Source: Leptospira ryugenii (GTDB lineage: Bacteria > Spirochaetota > Leptospiria > Leptospirales > Leptospiraceae). From it: 64,000 nt of DNA. The DNA lies in assembly GCF_003114855.1 (NCBI RefSeq), contig NZ_BFBB01000003.1, positions 685,077 to 749,076 on the forward strand, in the 5' to 3' direction. A program made the position numbers and the translations under genes. Positions 1 through 8,614 of this stretch are shown here, piece after piece; position 1 is the stretch's first letter, and each line of letters starts with the position of its first letter. The notes under the pieces are model-generated. The model did not search any database. It had not been told where the DNA came from and worked only from the letters and a program-made list of their open reading frames with translations.

Positions 1-2917
1 AATCTCTTACAGAAGCAGTCAGACTGGAAATTTTATAAATGGGGAAACCAAGTAAAATACCAATCGAAATCATCTCATATGGTTTACAAACTGTACTTGC
101 TTCAAATGTTTCTACACTGATATCTGGGCTTGTATTTGCTCGTTTGGAATAATGGTCCATTCGTGAAGGAAGGTCATTTTTTTGTTCCAAGTCCTCTCCC
201 TCTTCATAGGCATTCAAAGGAAAGTTTGTAACTGTTCGATAGTATTCCATGGCTTCCGTACCAGAAGCATTTACTTTGATATAGGGCCTAGAATAAGAAT
301 CCAATTTTTCCAATAATTTTTTAAGTGGTATTTTTTTCTCTTCGAGAACTTGTTTGATCGATATAGTTTCAAAACTTATACCAGCTAACTTTGTATAGAT
401 AATTTGAAATAATTTGGAACGTATACTCTCAATTTCGATTTTTAGCTGAGTGGATTCAGAAACCTCTAACTTGTCCTCCGCACTCTCCATTTCTTTGGCA
501 AGTGCCGCTTTTACCTCATCTCCCGAAAGTTTGAGTAAATGAGGATAAGCATGCTCAATCATGGATTTGATTTCATCTGGTTTTTTTTCCAGAATTTTTA
601 AACCTTTGATGGCAATCAAATGGGTAGTTAATAATTGCATCGCATTATCTTCGCGGTCCATCTGTAAAAAATTTACTTCCGAGGAAAGGTCTTCAATGGA
701 AAGTCTGGAATAAAAGTATTTCTTTAAAAACTGGTCTATCTCATCTGGATTGATCAAATAGAAGAAAAGTGGATTTTTCTTTTCTAGCAGTTCAAATTTT
801 CCTTCTTTGATTTCATTTTCGAGATCCTTTTTCAATTCTAAAAGTTTCTCTTTTAAGAGAACTATTTCCTTGTTTTTGATTTCAAAAAGATTTGCCTTTA
901 AGTCACGGATAAAATTCTCCGAGGCTGTGAGCATGGACTCAAATACCAACTGACGGTAGTTAAATGATTGCATATTTAAAAATTGCTGGAAGAGCTCAGG
1001 TTTTTCAGGACCATTTTTCTCAGCAGCTTCAATGCATTTTGCAAAATCCTCGGTGGAGTAACGGGAAAGCGCCACTTTCTCTTTGTAGTATTTGTTTTGG
1101 TAGATCTCTAGTCTTTCTAATATTAGATTTATAGCTGTTTCAGCAAAGAGATACCCCTTCATAGGGTCAGCAAGGTACTTGTGAATTTCTGAAATCAGAA
1201 TGCTCTTAAGTTTATCGGTCTCAAGTTGTGCTCGTTTGCTTATTCTAGAAAGAAAATTGTTCTTAATTTTTTCTTGCTCTTCAGGACCATAATCCTTAAC
1301 AAGTATCTCCATAAGGCTCACTGCACCACGGAAGTCTTTCTTTTCAAGGAGACCTTTCATCCGTGTTCCATAAGATTTAAATTCAACATCCAAATCCAAT
1401 TCATAGTCTGGATAGAGTCTCTCAAAGAATGACAAACAGTTCAGCCTTAGTGCACGCACCAAACCTCGATTGAGATCACCTAAAGTTTCTAGTAAGAGTT
1501 TTGAGCTCACTTCTTTTAGAAAATTTTCAATCACCTTTACAGCTGTTATTTTATATCCTAATTCCGCCATTTTATCAACAGGATATACAACACGCGAAAT
1601 ACCGAACGAATTGTAACAGGCTTTCCTTTTGGAAGTCTGGTCTTTGGGGAGATAAATGCTAACACGTGTTGAATCATTCACCATCCGTTCCTCTATGGCA
1701 CCACCTACTGTAGAGGCTACAAATGTCGAAATAAATTGACCCGTCAACTCTTGGACTTGGTCACGACCTTGGAGAGAATTGGAGGCCATGTTTTCAATAT
1801 CCAACAAATATAGCATACCATTGTCAAAGAGTTGGTCATTCACAACAACCTCTCGGCCACCTGGATAGGTTGCACGGAATGCGTTCCCACTCATAAAATA
1901 ATCTATTTCTTTTAGAGCGGCATACGCATTTGCTCTCGCATTTCGATTGTAGACTACTTTCTGAAAAGCTGCTGGTAAAACGAGAATGCCATAGATTCTA
2001 GGAGATGGCCAAAAGTCTTTGAAGATATCTTTGACCATTGCTGCCAAGTCAAGTATCATTCCATTCCCTGTTCCACCTACTATGGAACAAGTGATGAAGA
2101 TGGAAATTTGAGCAGAGCTCCGCATATGGCTTGTCTTAAACTGAAATTCTTGGCCAGCAAAATGGCTAGGATTGACTTCAAAATAATAACCTTTCTCATC
2201 CAAAGGAAATGAGTCCAAGGCCAAAGGTTTATCAGATTGAGGAGCAAGGATGGCTCTTGCTTTTGGATCGGGGTCAAGGCTTATGAATTGTCTGTCGGAG
2301 GAAATTTTGTCTTTAAAATAGTATCGACTCGTTCCTTTTATTATGGAAAATCGAATCACCTCTTCTTTTCGATCCTCCTCCTTCACATCCAATAACTGAA
2401 AATACTTTGGATTCGTAGAAAGACTTGCTAAACGATCTCTTTCTTTTACCAAAGTTTCTCGTATGAGATGTTCGTTTTGAAAAAATGCAAGCCTTCCCAA
2501 TGGTCTGGTTTGGTTGGCACCTTGTCCAGATCTTGTCGAAATGTCATACACGTCAGGATTTGGCAACCAACGATAGGCTGGGTCGTTTTGGAATTTATCC
2601 CGTAGATAGTCTAAGGAAAGTTCGGCGGGAGTCGGCGCAGGGATGTACAGCATCCTTCTATCTTCTTGCAAGAATTGATTGGATGGGAATCTATACTTTG
2701 CACCTTTTGCTTCTATGCTTGTTTCAATATCAGTAGTGTCAATTCCCACATAACGAAGATAATGAAAAGCTTCATTTGGAAGAGTGTCTTCCATCCATTT
2801 TTTTACTGCAAGTACCCCTTTCATACCAGAGCCACCCACACCTAAAATGATCGATTTCCTTACAGCAGGTTTATCTCCGGAGAGAACTCTTTGGATCGAA
2901 TTTTGAACATTTGCCAT
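1..2917 (-). CDS. Large tubulin/FtsZ-like GTPase (Tubulin_2-type), partial, runs off left edge
   Basis: I translated this minus-strand frame from the ATG at 2917 and read it at intervals to position 2; every stretch read was open, giving about 972 codons without the C-terminus. Two nucleotide-binding signatures of the tubulin superfamily are visible: a GVGGSG loop at residues 26-31 (T1-like) and GGTGNG at 281-286 (the tubulin/FtsZ T4 signature). A RANAYAALKEIDYF stretch follows, as in the large bacterial tubulin-like family that Pfam calls Tubulin_2. FtsZ is about 380 residues; this protein is far longer, with a roughly 250-residue spacer between T1 and T4 and a long charged, coiled-coil-rich region from about residue 500 on. 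The start lies one base after the stop of the upstream membrane-protein gene, so translation is probably coupled. Family call is strong; polymerisation, GTPase activity and role are inference. It is not the division FtsZ. Confidence 0.85.
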   Translation of the reverse strand, partial: MANVQNSIQRVLSGDKPAVRKSIILGVGGSGMKGVLAVKKWMEDTLPNEAFHYLRYVGIDTTDIETSIEAKGAKYRFPSNQFLQEDRRMLYIPAPTPAELSLDYLRDKFQNDPAYRWLPNPDVYDISTRSGQGANQTRPLGRLAFFQNEHLIRETLVKERDRLASLSTNPKYFQLLDVKEEDRKEEVIRFSIIKGTSRYYFKDKISSDRQFISLDPDPKARAILAPQSDKPLALDSFPLDEKGYYFEVNPSHFAGQEFQFKTSHMRSSAQISIFITCSIVGGTGNGMILDLAAMVKDIFKDFWPSPRIYGILVLPAAFQKVVYNRNARANAYAALKEIDYFMSGNAFRATYPGGREVVVNDQLFDNGMLYLLDIENMASNSLQGRDQVQELTGQFISTFVASTVGGAIEERMVNDSTRVSIYLPKDQTSKRKACYNSFGISRVVYPVDKMAELGYKITAVKVIENFLKEVSSKLLLETLGDLNRGLVRALRLNCLSFFERLYPDYELDLDVEFKSYGTRMKGLLEKKDFRGAVSLMEILVKDYGPEEQEKIKNNFLSRISKRAQLETDKLKSILISEIHKYLADPMKGYLFAETAINLILERLEIYQNKYYKEKVALSRYSTEDFAKCIEAAEKNGPEKPELFQQFLNMQSFNYRQLVFESMLTASENFIRDLKANLFEIKNKEIVLLKEKLLELKKDLENEIKEGKFELLEKKNPLFFYLINPDEIDQFLKKYFYSRLSIEDLSSEVNFLQMDREDNAMQLLTTHLIAIKGLKILEKKPDEIKSMIEHAYPHLLKLSGDEVKAALAKEMESAEDKLEVSESTQLKIEIESIRSKLFQIIYTKLAGISFETISIKQVLEEKKIPLKKLLEKLDSYSRPYIKVNASGTEAMEYYRTVTNFPLNAYEEGEDLEQKNDLPSRMDHYSKRANTSPDISVETFEASTVCKPYEMISIGILLGFPIYKISSLTASVRD

Positions 2918-2918
2918 A

Positions 2919-3827
2919 TCAAGCCTTTGCGAATGGATCTATCATCGGGAAAAGACCATCTGAGTTTTGTTTTGCGGTATCATACCCCGGATAAATTTTA
3001 TACAATCTTAGGAAAAACTGTTTCTCAATTTTCGGTATACCGGCTTTGGTTTTTGATTCTATATCTTTTGTATATAAGTGAAACTCAAAGTAACCAGCTC
3101 GAAATTTGCCTTCTTGGCTCAGTCTATCTCCAAGACGAAAGCGAATGGGCTGGTTATGCTCTAAGGATGGATAGTTTGGGTCACCTGCCTCGTCAGGCTG
3201 GTCTTGTAAATACACTCTTTCTCGTGAGCCCATCTCACGCACTTCTTTGGAGAATGGCATGACAATCAGAGCTTTTCCTTCTCTCCGAAAATCTAAGACA
3301 TATTTTTCTACAATCTTTTCGGGTAGATCATAGATATCCTGACCACGTGAAGCATCCAAAGCTCGTATCATAATAGTAAGGTGGTGATCTACAATTTCAG
3401 TCGAAAATGTTTTGATGGTCCCTTCTTTTTGACCAATTGTGATTATCTTTTCCGTTGTTTCTCCACTCAAGGTATACTTAAAGATCAATCCTGGATCAGG
3501 CAAATCTTTTGGCTTGGGGTTGTTGTCGTTGATATGAGTAGGTGTTGTTTGGGTAATAGTATTTATATCTGGTAATGTATCCAAGTCTTTGTTTACTTTT
3601 TTTTCTGATTCTGCCTTTGGCTTAATTGGCTTGTTGTAATACTTTATATCACTACCATCTTTGAACTTCATTTTATTGATCGTCAATCTTTGGAAAATGA
3701 CAATCAACGCCAATGCAGCGGAAACAAAAACCAAGAAGAAAATCCAAGTTTCATAAGAATTGACTTTGTCTTCGAGTGCTTTAACTTGATCGATGGAATA
3801 CGGATTTATCAATTGCGCTAAAAACAT
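2919..3827 (-). CDS. Single-pass membrane protein of unknown function, partner gene of tubulin-like protein
   Basis: I do not recognise a named family. The roughly 302-residue product has a short N-terminal stretch, one strong transmembrane helix (about residues 30-50, FFLVFVSAALALIVIF) and a large soluble C-terminal part that looks beta-rich, like a PilZ- or FHA-sized sensory or adaptor domain, though no diagnostic motif was found. The ATG at 3827 is preferred over an in-frame GTG at 3833 because AGAGGTG sits six bases before the ATG. It lies 9 bases after the PQQ-propeller gene and 1 base before the tubulin-like gene, all on the minus strand. A membrane tether for the cytoplasmic tubulin-like polymer is the natural inference, not shown by sequence. 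Confidence 0.75.
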   Translation of the reverse strand: MFLAQLINPYSIDQVKALEDKVNSYETWIFFLVFVSAALALIVIFQRLTINKMKFKDGSDIKYYNKPIKPKAESEKKVNKDLDTLPDINTITQTTPTHINDNNPKPKDLPDPGLIFKYTLSGETTEKIITIGQKEGTIKTFSTEIVDHHLTIMIRALDASRGQDIYDLPEKIVEKYVLDFRREGKALIVMPFSKEVREMGSRERVYLQDQPDEAGDPNYPSLEHNQPIRFRLGDRLSQEGKFRAGYFEFHLYTKDIESKTKAGIPKIEKQFFLRLYKIYPGYDTAKQNSDGLFPMIDPFAKA

Positions 3828-3836
3828 AATCACCTC

Positions 3837-5027
3837 TTAAATATATATCCCATGTAAAAATGAATCCGTAGAACCTACATACAATCGATTGCCGATGACA
3901 GCCGGTCTACCATTGATATTGCCATCAGTATTGTATTTTAAACTCAACTGACCCGTATGAACTTTTAATCCATATAGATGATTGTCTTCTGAACCAAAAA
4001 ATACAGTATCTTGGTGAACGAGAGCTTCACTTCTGATTCTGCCGTTTGTTTTGAATGACCATTGCTGCTTGCCGTACACATTGACACAGAAAAATGTACC
4101 GTCATCCGAGCCAAACAAAAAGAACTCATCATTGCCCAATACATAGGAGACGATATCCGAATGTACTGCACTTCTTGCGGGAAAAGACCAGATCAAATTT
4201 CCATTGACTCGATCAAAACAGTATACAAATCCATCCAAAGATCCTATGAGTACGAAATTTCCCTTCTGAGAGACACATGCCTTCGAACGGATTGCACCTT
4301 CTGTCTTGTATGACCAAAGTGAATTGGCACCTTCTCCACCATACCGAAGTGCATAAAAATGCCTATCTTCCGAACCTATAAAAAGTGTGCTTCCATCAAT
4401 CGATGGTGAGGAGACAATACCCTCTAAGCGATGGTCCCATAAACGTTTTCCAAATGTGCCTGTTTCTCCTTCACCAGAAACATAACAATCATAGGCATGA
4501 ATCCCATTGATCGTAGCAACAATCAAAATCCTACCTGTAGTGATCAGCCTGGAAAACACGGTTAGACCCAGATCTCTTTTCCAGATAATGTTTGCCTGAT
4601 CGGACTTTTCTTGTCCTTCTTTCTTCAAACTGATTGCCGCCATTAAGCCCTGTTTGGTGACCAAAAATACATTGTCTCCCACAAGCACCGGCGTGCGATA
4701 AAAAGCACCAGGGATGGTAATATTCCAGAGAACGTTTACCTTATCTTCATTTGATTGGAGTAAGATGACTTCACCTTTATGGTTCACGAGTAACAACAAT
4801 CCAGAATCATCGGAAGGGAAGGTAATGATCCCTGCTGTAATCGGTGCCTTCGTCCGAAAGTTTAGGAAGGCAGTACCAGGTGCATGGTTTGGGTCATGGG
4901 TTTCAGTTAAAAGATCACCTATCGGGTCTTCGCTCGAGTTTCCCACACCAGCTAGTGAAAATGTTTCGTTTACTTTTAAGTTGTCTTTAGGGGAAAACGC
5001 TTTGAGTTCTTTATATACAAATGACAT
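3837..5027 (-). CDS. PQQ-type beta-propeller repeat protein
   Basis: The 396-residue protein is built from repeats of about 40 residues of the type G(S)xDgxxYalxxxxGxxxW, for example near residues 215-345 (IGSEDRHFYALRYG, IGSLDGFVYCFDRVNG, FGSDDGTFFCVNVYGK, FGSEDNHLYGLKVHTG). This is the PQQ-like/quinoprotein beta-propeller fold also used by BamB and by cytosolic scaffolds. No signal peptide or lipobox is present, so it is predicted cytoplasmic, unlike BamB and quinoprotein dehydrogenases. It is the first gene of the minus-strand operon with the membrane protein and the tubulin-like GTPase, which suggests a protein-interaction platform for that system. No catalytic residues can be assigned. 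Confidence 0.85.
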   Translation of the reverse strand: MSFVYKELKAFSPKDNLKVNETFSLAGVGNSSEDPIGDLLTETHDPNHAPGTAFLNFRTKAPITAGIITFPSDDSGLLLLVNHKGEVILLQSNEDKVNVLWNITIPGAFYRTPVLVGDNVFLVTKQGLMAAISLKKEGQEKSDQANIIWKRDLGLTVFSRLITTGRILIVATINGIHAYDCYVSGEGETGTFGKRLWDHRLEGIVSSPSIDGSTLFIGSEDRHFYALRYGGEGANSLWSYKTEGAIRSKACVSQKGNFVLIGSLDGFVYCFDRVNGNLIWSFPARSAVHSDIVSYVLGNDEFFLFGSDDGTFFCVNVYGKQQWSFKTNGRIRSEALVHQDTVFFGSEDNHLYGLKVHTGQLSLKYNTDGNINGRPAVIGNRLYVGSTDSFLHGIYI

Positions 5028-5149
5028 GGCAAATCCGACCCAATGTTACTATTTTCGGAACGAAAGGGAAGAAAAAAAAGCTCTCTTTCTTCATTTTGGC
5101 CTTCTTTATTAATGATTGACCAGATCAATTTTTATGCACACTTCTTCCT

Positions 5150-5983
5150 ATGGCCACCCAAATCAAATGCCTCTTCCTTCTACTCTGTTTTCCATTGTTT
5201 GTCCACGGACAAAACCATTGGGACCAAGTCATGCCAGAGAAAGTTGCAGAAAAAAAATACTTTGTGTTTGGTGAAAATGTAAACCTAAGGAAGTCTGCTT
5301 CCGTAAGTTCAGCCTCGCTCCTAAAATTACAGGTTGGTGAGCCAGTCTCAATCCTAAAAAAGACAAATGAACTCTTTAGCTCCCAGAACACAAAGGAGTA
5401 TTGGTATGAGGTTGAGGCAAAAGGCAAAAAAGGCTTCGTATGGGGTGGATTGTTATCGGACTACGATGTAAGCTTGGGATCACAACAAGTATTGATCCGA
5501 AACTTGGGAGTGGCGGAAGGAAAGATCCAAATCAAACTTGTAGAAAACCAAAAAATCCTCTCTCAATTTGAGTTGAAAGTAGGTCCTGTTTCGAATGAAA
5601 ATTGGTCTCACCAGCTTTATTCTGGAGATTTTTTTTCACCTAACCCTGGTAAGCTCATCGGAATACGGTATTTGATTTTTTCGGAGATCGAATATGCTTA
5701 CTCGGAAGAAACCATTTTCAGTATTGATTCTAAACAAAAAATAAACAAATTTTTTACTTGGACCCAGGGTGGTTGTGATCCACCTTCTTGCGCCGACACC
5801 TGGCTAGTCTTTCCTGGCGAGACCCTTAAAGAAGATAAAAGCATCAAAAGAAAGAAGTACCAAGGAGAAAAGAATACGATCCTTGAAGTCACACGTAGCT
5901 ACAATATAGATGATGAAACCGAAAACTCATTTAATACGGTCCGCTACCTTTGGAACGGCAAACATATGGAGGAAAAAAAATGA
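5150..5983 (+). CDS. Exported protein with bacterial SH3 domain
   Basis: The 277-residue product begins with a signal peptide (hydrophobic FLLLCFPLFVHG, likely cleavage before QNHW). Residues about 40-100 match a bacterial SH3 (SH3b) domain: NVNLRKSASVSSASLLKLQVGEPVSIL, then YWYEVEAKGKKGFVWGGLL. The C-terminal part (about 105-277) has no recognised domain and contains a CDPPSC pair that could form a disulfide. SH3b domains usually bind peptidoglycan or mediate periplasmic protein contacts. The ATG at 5150 has no good ribosome-binding site. The stop overlaps the start of the next gene (ATGA), so the two are co-transcribed. Confidence 0.8.
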   Translation: MATQIKCLFLLLCFPLFVHGQNHWDQVMPEKVAEKKYFVFGENVNLRKSASVSSASLLKLQVGEPVSILKKTNELFSSQNTKEYWYEVEAKGKKGFVWGGLLSDYDVSLGSQQVLIRNLGVAEGKIQIKLVENQKILSQFELKVGPVSNENWSHQLYSGDFFSPNPGKLIGIRYLIFSEIEYAYSEETIFSIDSKQKINKFFTWTQGGCDPPSCADTWLVFPGETLKEDKSIKRKKYQGEKNTILEVTRSYNIDDETENSFNTVRYLWNGKHMEEKK

Positions 5984-7245
5984 AAGGCAAACAAATACTC
6001 TGCATAATTCTCTTACTATTATTTGCACACAATACCTTATTAGCATGGAATAACCATGCCGGACTCACACAGATTATTTTAACTTCCTACTGGAAACAAG
6101 GTGTCCCCAATCAAATCCCAGTGGAATCTTTGGAAGATTTTATTATTAAGGAAAGAGATTCTCTGCCAGCAGTATTTGCTGAAATAGAAGAAACGATAGC
6201 AAAAGATCTTCCCCATTATCCAAAGACTCCATCACATTTCTTATTTCAACCTGAAAGTATTACGCAAGAGAACGCAAAACAAAAGTTTTTCCACGCCCTT
6301 CGAGTCAACCCAAACCACCAAACAACTGCTTATATACAAAAAGTAAACATCCGAGCAGAAACAGAATCTCCACTTCTCAACCGAATAACGATTTTAAATG
6401 ATAAAGGTAAATTAGTATTGGAGACCTTTGAAGAAACAAAGGATGGTCAATTTGTTTCACCATTGGATGTGCTTGTGACAGCTGTTGATGAACCAGACTA
6501 TGATTTAGATCTCTATCTTTTTTCCGATAACGAATCTGAATTTGGAAAACAATATGGATTTGGGGAGCAATCCTTTGGCAATCCAAAGTATGAGTATTCC
6601 TCACAGGCTCCCTTTCACATGGGTTTTTACCATGAGCCTGCTATTATTTTTTCTTTAGCTGGTTTTTTGAAAAGGACCTATCCAGAATATCGTATCTACC
6701 AATTCACCAAACTTGCAGAATACGCAAAGAAAAAGGGACACCACTATTGGGCTTACCGTTTTGCTGGTTGGGCGCTACACTATCTCCAAGACCTTAGCCA
6801 ACCTTACCATGCCTCCGTCCTACCAAGAGTGTCTGCGGGAAAACAAATTGGTGTACAAGTTCTCGCAATGATTGGGTTAACAGGTGCCAAGAACAATATG
6901 ATTGATCATGTCACACAACGACATACACTCATCGAAGAATACCAATACTTTCTCATCAAAGATCTCATACACAACCAAAAGGTAAACCACCCTGTCTTCA
7001 AAGCTCTGCAGACAAGCAAGGAAGAGGACCTAAAATCTCCCTTCCAATTTTCCGAGGTCCGAAACTCTTACAGCAAGGGGAGCTATGAACTCGGAGAAGA
7101 TTTGGATGAATCTTTGGAAGAACTACAGATCCCCAAATACGAAACACTTTACGAGGAGAACCACCCGATCCATGTGATCCTCGCAAAAGCTCTTTACAGA
7201 ACCAATGTCATCACACGTCGCTACTTGCGCTCTCTCTCGCTCTAG
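5980..7245 (+). CDS. Exported zinc-dependent phospholipase C / S1-P1 nuclease-like protein
   Basis: The 421-residue product has a signal peptide (ILCIILLLLFAHNTLLA) and the predicted mature N-terminus is WNNHAG. Zinc-dependent phospholipases C and S1/P1 nucleases both use an N-terminal Trp and a nearby His as metal ligands. The central HYWAYRFAGWALHYLQDLSQ stretch followed by PYH matches the family's HxxxD...PxH zinc-site pattern. The fold call is therefore good, but the substrate is not readable: phospholipid, nucleic acid or neither. The ATG at 5980 (overlapping the previous stop, GGAGG just upstream) is chosen over an in-frame upstream codon inside the preceding gene. It converges with and overlaps the DUF2237 gene by 4 bp. 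Confidence 0.75.
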   Translation: MKGKQILCIILLLLFAHNTLLAWNNHAGLTQIILTSYWKQGVPNQIPVESLEDFIIKERDSLPAVFAEIEETIAKDLPHYPKTPSHFLFQPESITQENAKQKFFHALRVNPNHQTTAYIQKVNIRAETESPLLNRITILNDKGKLVLETFEETKDGQFVSPLDVLVTAVDEPDYDLDLYLFSDNESEFGKQYGFGEQSFGNPKYEYSSQAPFHMGFYHEPAIIFSLAGFLKRTYPEYRIYQFTKLAEYAKKKGHHYWAYRFAGWALHYLQDLSQPYHASVLPRVSAGKQIGVQVLAMIGLTGAKNNMIDHVTQRHTLIEEYQYFLIKDLIHNQKVNHPVFKALQTSKEEDLKSPFQFSEVRNSYSKGSYELGEDLDESLEELQIPKYETLYEENHPIHVILAKALYRTNVITRRYLRSLSL

Positions 7246-7613
7246 TCTGCAGAAAATCTTTCTAGAGTTTCGAGTGGAATGATCTCCAAGGCTCTTTTGT
7301 GAGTAGAACGTAAAAAAACACGAGGAGCCACACCATTTCGGTATGCTTCTAGCCAGCGACTCGCACAAAGGCACCAACGCTCGCCAGCGCGCACCCCTGG
7401 GAAGTGGTATTCTGGCCTCGGTGTCATGAGGTCATTGCCAGACTCTCTCTGGGACAATAAAAACTCGTCTGTTGCTTCCACACAGACGGTATGCGAACCC
7501 AAATCCTCCGCAGAAGTATTGCAGCAAGAGTCCCGGAAAAAACCAGTCAGAGGATTTGCCGAACAAGGGAGGAGTTCTTCCCCAAAAACGTTTTCAGATT
7601 TGTACATGGACAT
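7242..7613 (-). CDS. DUF2237 family protein
   Basis: The 123-residue protein matches the DUF2237 family along nearly its whole length: NVFGEELLPCS, PLTGFFRDSCCNT, DLGSHTVCVEAT, GNDLMTPRPEYHFPG, RWCLCASRW and a closing APRVFLRSTH. The conserved cysteines (single Cys, CC pair, CxC) are all present and suggest a metal or redox site. The family is widespread in proteobacteria, cyanobacteria and algae with no settled function. A second in-frame ATG two codons in is possible. It is a single gene with no obvious operon partner. Confidence 0.9.
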   Translation of the reverse strand: MSMYKSENVFGEELLPCSANPLTGFFRDSCCNTSAEDLGSHTVCVEATDEFLLSQRESGNDLMTPRPEYHFPGVRAGERWCLCASRWLEAYRNGVAPRVFLRSTHKRALEIIPLETLERFSAD

Positions 7614-7917
7614 AGAAAGCTCATCCTTTAGGATTCAGATTTTGACTATGGGAGAAGGCTCTTGCTTGTCGAGAAAGAATCAGATAAAGGGAGGGGAAGA
7701 CTCGGTACAAAAAAAATGTGGATTTGCTTGCATATCAAACAAACAAACCCACAGATCAAATGGTTGGAAAGCCTAGACTCAAAATACTACACATATGTTT
7801 CCTTGTCAAGTCATTAGGTGATTTATTTTCGCTCTCCACTTCTTTTTTTTGGCATAGGGGAGGCTGAAAAGCCAGTGAATGCGATGGAATAGAGAGAGTC
7901 CAAGATGTCTAAAGACC
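7614..7917. other. Intergenic region, no gene seen
   Basis: About 300 bases lie between the divergent starts of the DUF2237 gene and msrA. Reading both strands I found no tRNA, no conserved small protein and no clear hairpin-plus-T-run. It should hold the two divergent promoters but I cannot place -35/-10 boxes with confidence. Confidence 0.6.
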
Positions 7918-8589
7918 ATGGTCCACAAAAAACGGCTTCGGCTCCCCCTCCTTTTGGTCTTCCTAGTTCTAATCTCTTGCCTAAGTGTTTGCAAACAAAC
8001 TCTCAGACCCAATGGTTCGGATACCAAACTATCTCCCACTCCACCAACCTCAAAAGCCTATGCCTACTTTGCGGAAGGATGTTTTTGGTGCTCTGAGCAT
8101 ATCTTCGAATCCATTGAAGGTGTCGAAGAAGTGATCTCTGGTTATGCGGGAGGACATACAGTCAATCCTTCCTATGAAGATGTGAATACGGAAACGACAG
8201 GGCATGCGGAAACCGTTCGCGTTCTATATGATCCTAAAAAAGTTAGTTTTGAAGAACTTTGTTATATTTTCTTTTTATCTCATGACCCCACAACACCTGA
8301 TAGACAAGGGCCGGACATAGGCAATTCGTATCGATCGATCCTATTTTTCAGTACAGAAAACGAAAAGAAGACCGCAGAATCCGTAAAACAAAAATTTGCA
8401 AAAGAATTCCCACTTCCTTCTCCGATTGTTTCGGAAATAAAAAAAATCGATGCCTTCTACATTGCAGAGGAGTACCACCAAGATTTCATAGAAAAAAATC
8501 CGAACCAATCTTATGTGCGGGCAGTGTCCATGCCTCGATACGAACGATTCAAAAAAGATTATTCCGCTTGGAAAGAAAAGCGAAAGTAA
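7918..8589 (+). CDS. msrA: Peptide methionine sulfoxide reductase A, membrane-anchored lipoprotein form
   Basis: MsrA reduces methionine-S-sulfoxide in oxidised proteins. The catalytic GCFWC motif is at residues 54-58 (nucleophile Cys55), followed by the family blocks SGYAGG, NPSYEDV, TGHAETV and GNSYRS. The start at 7918 gives an N-terminal signal-like segment with LVLISC, an acceptable spirochaetal lipobox, so this is an exported envelope MsrA rather than the cytosolic form. No MsrB domain is fused. It stands alone; the stop is followed by a strong hairpin shared with the convergent HDOD gene. Confidence 0.93.
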   Translation: MVHKKRLRLPLLLVFLVLISCLSVCKQTLRPNGSDTKLSPTPPTSKAYAYFAEGCFWCSEHIFESIEGVEEVISGYAGGHTVNPSYEDVNTETTGHAETVRVLYDPKKVSFEELCYIFFLSHDPTTPDRQGPDIGNSYRSILFFSTENEKKTAESVKQKFAKEFPLPSPIVSEIKKIDAFYIAEEYHQDFIEKNPNQSYVRAVSMPRYERFKKDYSAWKEKRK

Positions 8590-8590
8590 A

Positions 8591-8614
8591 CAAGCAGTTT
8601 ATTTAAACTGCTTG
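8591..8614 (-). terminator. Hairpin terminator between msrA and the HDOD gene
   Basis: CAAGCAGTTT pairs with AAACTGCTTG around a four-base ATTT loop. On the minus strand the arm is followed by a T-rich run, fitting termination of the HDOD gene; its stop codon lies inside the stem. It may also serve msrA on the plus strand, where the downstream run is only moderately T-rich. Confidence 0.65.

Noticed and set aside
1226..1432. Short plus-strand frame opposite the tubulin-like gene
   Set aside because: The minus strand is continuous coding sequence there; the short frame is a shadow.
7426..7776. Plus-strand open frame of 116 codons
   Set aside because: It is the reverse of the well-supported DUF2237 gene and shows no protein-like motif.
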